Positions 13,505-16,698 of a stretch of 16,698 nucleotides of DNA are shown piece after piece. The notes below the pieces were generated by a model. It was given only the letters and a program-made list of their open reading frames with translations. It was not told the origin of the DNA and ran no database searches. Origin of the DNA: Weeksellaceae bacterium (GTDB lineage: Bacteria > Bacteroidota > Bacteroidia > Flavobacteriales > Weeksellaceae); the NCBI GenBank assembly GCA_022701475.1, contig JAKOOI010000297.1, positions 1 to 16,698 of the forward strand, read 5' to 3'. A program made the position numbers and the translations under genes. Position 1 is the stretch's first letter, and each line of letters opens with the position of its first letter.

Positions 13505-16396
13505 ATGGGAAAATTTAAAAATATCATACTGAAAATCCTCAAATGGCTGGGGATTTCCGTCGTTTCCATACTGTTTCTGATGTTCATCCTGCCTATCCTG
13601 TTTCCGGGAACCATTTCGCAGCAGGTGAAAATTTTTGCCAACAAACATCTGGCAGGGAAACTGGATTACCGGAAAACCCACCTGACATTTTTCAGGCATT
13701 TCCCTTCACTTACGGTCTCAGTAGACGATCTGATCCTGAAGGGCTCAAAACCCTTTCAGAACGATACCTTACTCGCCGCAAGGGAATTGTCTGCAGGGAT
13801 CAATCTGAAAAACCTGATCTTTGACGGCCAGATAAAAATTGACGAAATTTACGTAACGGATGCTACGGCCAATGTCTTTGTCAATACCAAAGGAGAGGCG
13901 AATTATAATGTATATGTCTCTAAGCCTTCGGATAAGCCCAAAGACACCACCGGCACCGGAGCATCCATCAGGCTCGATCTGATCAAGCTCAAAAACTGGA
14001 ATATCAAATATATCGATCATGCCGCAAGGGTGCTTGTAGCTGCCAAAGGTTTGAACTATACAGGAAGAGGCGGACTGAGTGAAGATATCTTTGACCTGAA
14101 GACCGATCTGGATATTGATAAGCTGGATTTCAGCCTCAACAGAATTTATTACGCTAAACAGAAAACCCTTCATGCCGACCTGATCACCCGGATCAATACC
14201 AATGCCCTGACTTTCGTGCTACGGAAAAACGAACTCCGGATCAATAAACTGCCGTTGAAGTTTACCGGGTTCTTGAGTATTCTGAAAGACGGTTACAATC
14301 TCGATATCAAAGCGGCCTCCGAAAAAACCACCATCCGGGATATGATCTCAGTGCTGCCGCCGCAATACCTGGATTGGGCAAAAGACACCAAAATAGAAGG
14401 CAACAGCGATCTTTTTTTCAGTCTGAAGGGAAAGTTCAGTGAGCCTGAGAACCTGAAACCGCGGCTCGCCGCTAGGCTGATGGTAACCAGGGGCTTTGTT
14501 TCCAACGGACAGGCACCGGTCCCGATGAATAATTTAAATATGGACCTGAAGGTAGACCTGCCGTCACTGGATACCGAACAGCTGGCCGTCAATCTCAGGA
14601 ACCTGAGTTTCGATCTCGGCCCGGACAACAGTTTCAAAGCGGTGGTCAGTACCAAAGGCCTCAGTGAAATGCTGGTGAAGGCCAATATAAAAGGCGCCGT
14701 CAGCCTTCAGACGCTGGACCAGGCACTCGGCCTGAAGAATATTGATATGAGAGGGCTGCTGGATACGGACATCAAAGCGGATGGGATTTTCAATCTGGAT
14801 AAAAAACTCTTTCCCAAAACCAACGGTTATCTTAACCTGAAAAACGGCTGGCTGAAGACCAAATATTACCCGAATCCCATTCAGAATATCAATATGGTGG
14901 CAAACATCGTCAATACCGATGGTACCTTCAGAAGCCTGGGCATCAGGCTCAATCCTTTTAAGTTTGATTTTGAAGGAAATCCCGTGTTCATCAATGCCGA
15001 TCTTCAGAATTTTGAAGATATCCTGTATAAAGTCCGGGCCAAAGGCGTCCTGAATGTAGGGAGGATTTATAAGGTATTTGCTAAGAAAGGGTTTGATGTC
15101 AGCGGTCTCATCATGGCAGACCTTTCGCTGAACGGCAGGCAGAGCTATGCGACCAAAGGACAATACAGCAGACTTGATAATAAAGGCAACCTCATCCTTA
15201 AAAATATCAAGGCGACAACTGAATTCCTGCCGAAATCATTCTTTATAAAAGAAGGGAATTTCCAGTTTGAGAATGAGAAGATGTGGTTCCGGAAATTCCT
15301 GGCTGCCTATGGAAAGTCGGATTTTGCGCTTAACGGATATCTGCTGAATACGATCAACTATTTCATCGAGAGACGCGGAACGCTCCACGGGAATTTTACC
15401 CTGAATTCCAATTATGTCCTGATCGATGAGTTCATGGCACTGAAGGACGGCGACAATTCAAAAAAATCGATCAACGTAGAATATGCCAAGGTAGAGAATC
15501 CGAAGAGCAGCGGCGTGGTGATTGTACCGAAGAACCTGGACGTAGCACTGAATGTAAATGTAAGGAAAGCAGAATTCAAAGGGCTGGCGCTGAATCATGT
15601 GAAAGGAACAGGATCTGTACAGAAAGGCCAGGTATATCTGAAAAATACCTCGTTCGATATCATCGGCAGCCGGATGAATATCGATGCCCGCTATCAGGAT
15701 GAGTCGCCGCTGACGGCCAATTACGATGTTGCTTTAAAAGTGCTGGATTTTAATGTGCAGCGGGCGTATAAGGAAATCGATATGGTAAGGGAGATGGCAA
15801 CGGCAGCTAAAAATGTAAAGGGCATCCTTTCCATTGATTATAAGCTGAAAGGGGATTTCGATAAGAATATGAAACCCATCTATCCCTCATTGGAAGGCGG
15901 AGGAATTGTCAATCTCCGCGACGTTGAGGTCAAAAACCTGAAGATGCTGTCTGCAGTAGGCGATAATATCGGTGCCAAAGCGTTCAATGATCCGGATATG
16001 AAAGGAGTAAACATTGAAACCCACATCAAAAATAACCTGATCCATGTGGATAAATTTACCTTTAAAGTTTCTATCTTGCGCCCGAGTGTGAGCGGAACGA
16101 CGAGCTTTAACGGCCTGCTGGATCTGCGGATCCGGATCGGGATCCTTCCGGGCGGGCTGATCGGTTTCCCCGTGGTGGTTACGGGAACCCATGAAAATCC
16201 GAAGATCAAGATTTTCAGCAAGAAAGGGCAGGGCATCCTGGATGCGGTGTATAATAAAAAACTCAATAAAGTAGTACGCCAGGAAAAACGGGCGGAAAGG
16301 AAAAGCAAAAGACAGCAGCGCAAGGATAAAGCGGCACAGGAACAGAAGGCTAAAAATGCCGAGAAACAGATCACCAAAGATCTCAAGGAAAAGTAA
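13505..16396 (+). CDS. AsmA-family membrane-anchored periplasmic protein
   Basis: The 963-residue protein has one N-terminal membrane segment (about 10-33, 'IILKILKWLGISVVSILFLM') and then a very long, repetitive beta-strand region with features of AsmA proteins: 'KLDYRKTHLTFFRHFPSLTVSVDDLILKG' near 50-80, 'LAARELSAGINLKNL' after it, and 'GGGIVNLRDVEVKNLKMLSAVGD' with 'GTTSFNGLLDLRIRIGILPG' towards the end, the AsmA C-terminal signature. AsmA-like proteins are bridge-like lipid carriers or outer-membrane biogenesis factors, anchored in the inner membrane and reaching across the periplasm. The last 47 residues (917-963) are very rich in Lys, Arg, Gln and Ala, unlike the rest. It is followed after 10 bases by alkB on the same strand. 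Exact cargo is unknown; the family call is firm, the transport role is family knowledge. Confidence 0.9.
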   Translation: MGKFKNIILKILKWLGISVVSILFLMFILPILFPGTISQQVKIFANKHLAGKLDYRKTHLTFFRHFPSLTVSVDDLILKGSKPFQNDTLLAARELSAGINLKNLIFDGQIKIDEIYVTDATANVFVNTKGEANYNVYVSKPSDKPKDTTGTGASIRLDLIKLKNWNIKYIDHAARVLVAAKGLNYTGRGGLSEDIFDLKTDLDIDKLDFSLNRIYYAKQKTLHADLITRINTNALTFVLRKNELRINKLPLKFTGFLSILKDGYNLDIKAASEKTTIRDMISVLPPQYLDWAKDTKIEGNSDLFFSLKGKFSEPENLKPRLAARLMVTRGFVSNGQAPVPMNNLNMDLKVDLPSLDTEQLAVNLRNLSFDLGPDNSFKAVVSTKGLSEMLVKANIKGAVSLQTLDQALGLKNIDMRGLLDTDIKADGIFNLDKKLFPKTNGYLNLKNGWLKTKYYPNPIQNINMVANIVNTDGTFRSLGIRLNPFKFDFEGNPVFINADLQNFEDILYKVRAKGVLNVGRIYKVFAKKGFDVSGLIMADLSLNGRQSYATKGQYSRLDNKGNLILKNIKATTEFLPKSFFIKEGNFQFENEKMWFRKFLAAYGKSDFALNGYLLNTINYFIERRGTLHGNFTLNSNYVLIDEFMALKDGDNSKKSINVEYAKVENPKSSGVVIVPKNLDVALNVNVRKAEFKGLALNHVKGTGSVQKGQVYLKNTSFDIIGSRMNIDARYQDESPLTANYDVALKVLDFNVQRAYKEIDMVREMATAAKNVKGILSIDYKLKGDFDKNMKPIYPSLEGGGIVNLRDVEVKNLKMLSAVGDNIGAKAFNDPDMKGVNIETHIKNNLIHVDKFTFKVSILRPSVSGTTSFNGLLDLRIRIGILPGGLIGFPVVVTGTHENPKIKIFSKKGQGILDAVYNKKLNKVVRQEKRAERKSKRQQRKDKAAQEQKAKNAEKQITKDLKEK

Positions 16397-16406
16397 CACA
16401 GACTTC

Positions 16407-16698
16407 ATGAATCAGTTAAGTTTATTTGACTCAGACGAATATTACCGGTTTCCGGAGGACCTGCTGGAATATATCCCCGGTTTCCTGGAAGGGAAAAAGG
16501 CGGATCAGCTGAAGGAAAAGCTGTTGGAAAAGACCCCGTGGAAGCAGGGGACCCAGAGGATCCATAACAAAACCGTCCGGACCCCGCGCCTGACGGCCTG
16601 GTACGGGAAAGAAAGCCGGCTGTACCGTCTGGGAGGAAATGAACTGACGGTGAACCAGTGGACCCCGGAGCTGCTGAACCTGAAGAAGAAGATTGAAA
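16407..16698 (+). CDS. alkB: AlkB-type Fe(II)/2-oxoglutarate DNA-repair dioxygenase (5' part)
   Basis: The first 97 residues are present and the gene runs off the window. AlkB enzymes remove alkyl groups from DNA or RNA bases by oxidation. The visible part begins MNQLSLFDSDEYYRFPEDLL, then 'YIPGFLEG' and 'TPWKQ', and the substrate-binding segment 'TPRLTAWYGKE' (about 59-69), which with 'WTPELL' near 85-90 is typical of the ALKBH2/3-like bacterial AlkB group. The metal-binding HxD...H and the arginines lie beyond the window, so activity cannot be checked. It starts 10 bases after the AsmA-family stop codon and probably shares that transcript. No signal peptide; cytoplasmic. Confidence 0.88.
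   Translation, partial: MNQLSLFDSDEYYRFPEDLLEYIPGFLEGKKADQLKEKLLEKTPWKQGTQRIHNKTVRTPRLTAWYGKESRLYRLGGNELTVNQWTPELLNLKKKIE

Noticed and set aside
14564..15163. 199-codon antisense frame inside the AsmA-family gene, and similar frames at 15880-16408
   Set aside because: The sense frame is a continuous, well-supported AsmA-family protein; the antisense translations show no family features.

Overview
The window looks like a piece of a flavobacterial (Bacteroidota) chromosome, most likely Chryseobacterium or a close Weeksellaceae relative. Reasons: signal peptides ending in the Bacteroidota-style '-SAQ' junction, good matches to the Bacteroidota -7 promoter box TAnnTTTG, A-rich leaders instead of Shine-Dalgarno sites, and a MarR-crtI-crtB-crtZ-lycopene cyclase operon. 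By eye the base composition is fairly balanced and even throughout. I see no transposase, integrase, tRNA, rRNA or CRISPR array.

Layout. (1) 42-4686, + strand: three tightly packed genes for exported proteins. They are a PapD-like two-Ig-domain periplasmic protein, an exported two-domain beta protein that may be a surface subunit, and a 933-residue outer-membrane beta-barrel protein with Ig-like domains in front and an SdrD-type calcium-loop domain behind. Together they look like a divergent chaperone/subunit/usher set. (2) 4687-5391: a non-coding stretch with a long-range inverted repeat, then a minus-strand gene for a ferritin-like four-helix-bundle (DUF2383/PA2169) protein with its own terminator. 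(3) 5529-9722: a five-gene carotenoid operon (MarR regulator, crtI, crtB, crtZ, fused crtYcd-type cyclase), with a TATATTTG promoter box at the front and a hairpin terminator behind. From GGPP it should give phytoene, lycopene, beta-carotene and then zeaxanthin; no GGPP synthase gene is in the window. (4) 9864-10652: a short-chain dehydrogenase-like protein that lacks the Tyr-x-x-x-Lys catalytic pair. A strong bidirectional terminator separates it from (5) a convergent FucP-type sugar MFS transporter at 10739-12160. (6) 12161-12639: about 480 bases with no convincing gene but with nested inverted repeats. (7) 12640-13098 a NUDIX hydrolase, and 13115-13348 (minus) a small acidic protein of unknown function. 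(8) 13505-16698: a large AsmA-family membrane-anchored protein followed 10 bases later by an AlkB-type DNA-repair dioxygenase that runs off the window.

The best candidates for something little described are the three-gene chaperone/usher-like set, a possible MarR operator overlapping the carotenoid promoter, and the structured non-coding segments near 4771-4856 and 12286-12450. All functional statements rest on reading motifs by eye; no database search was possible.
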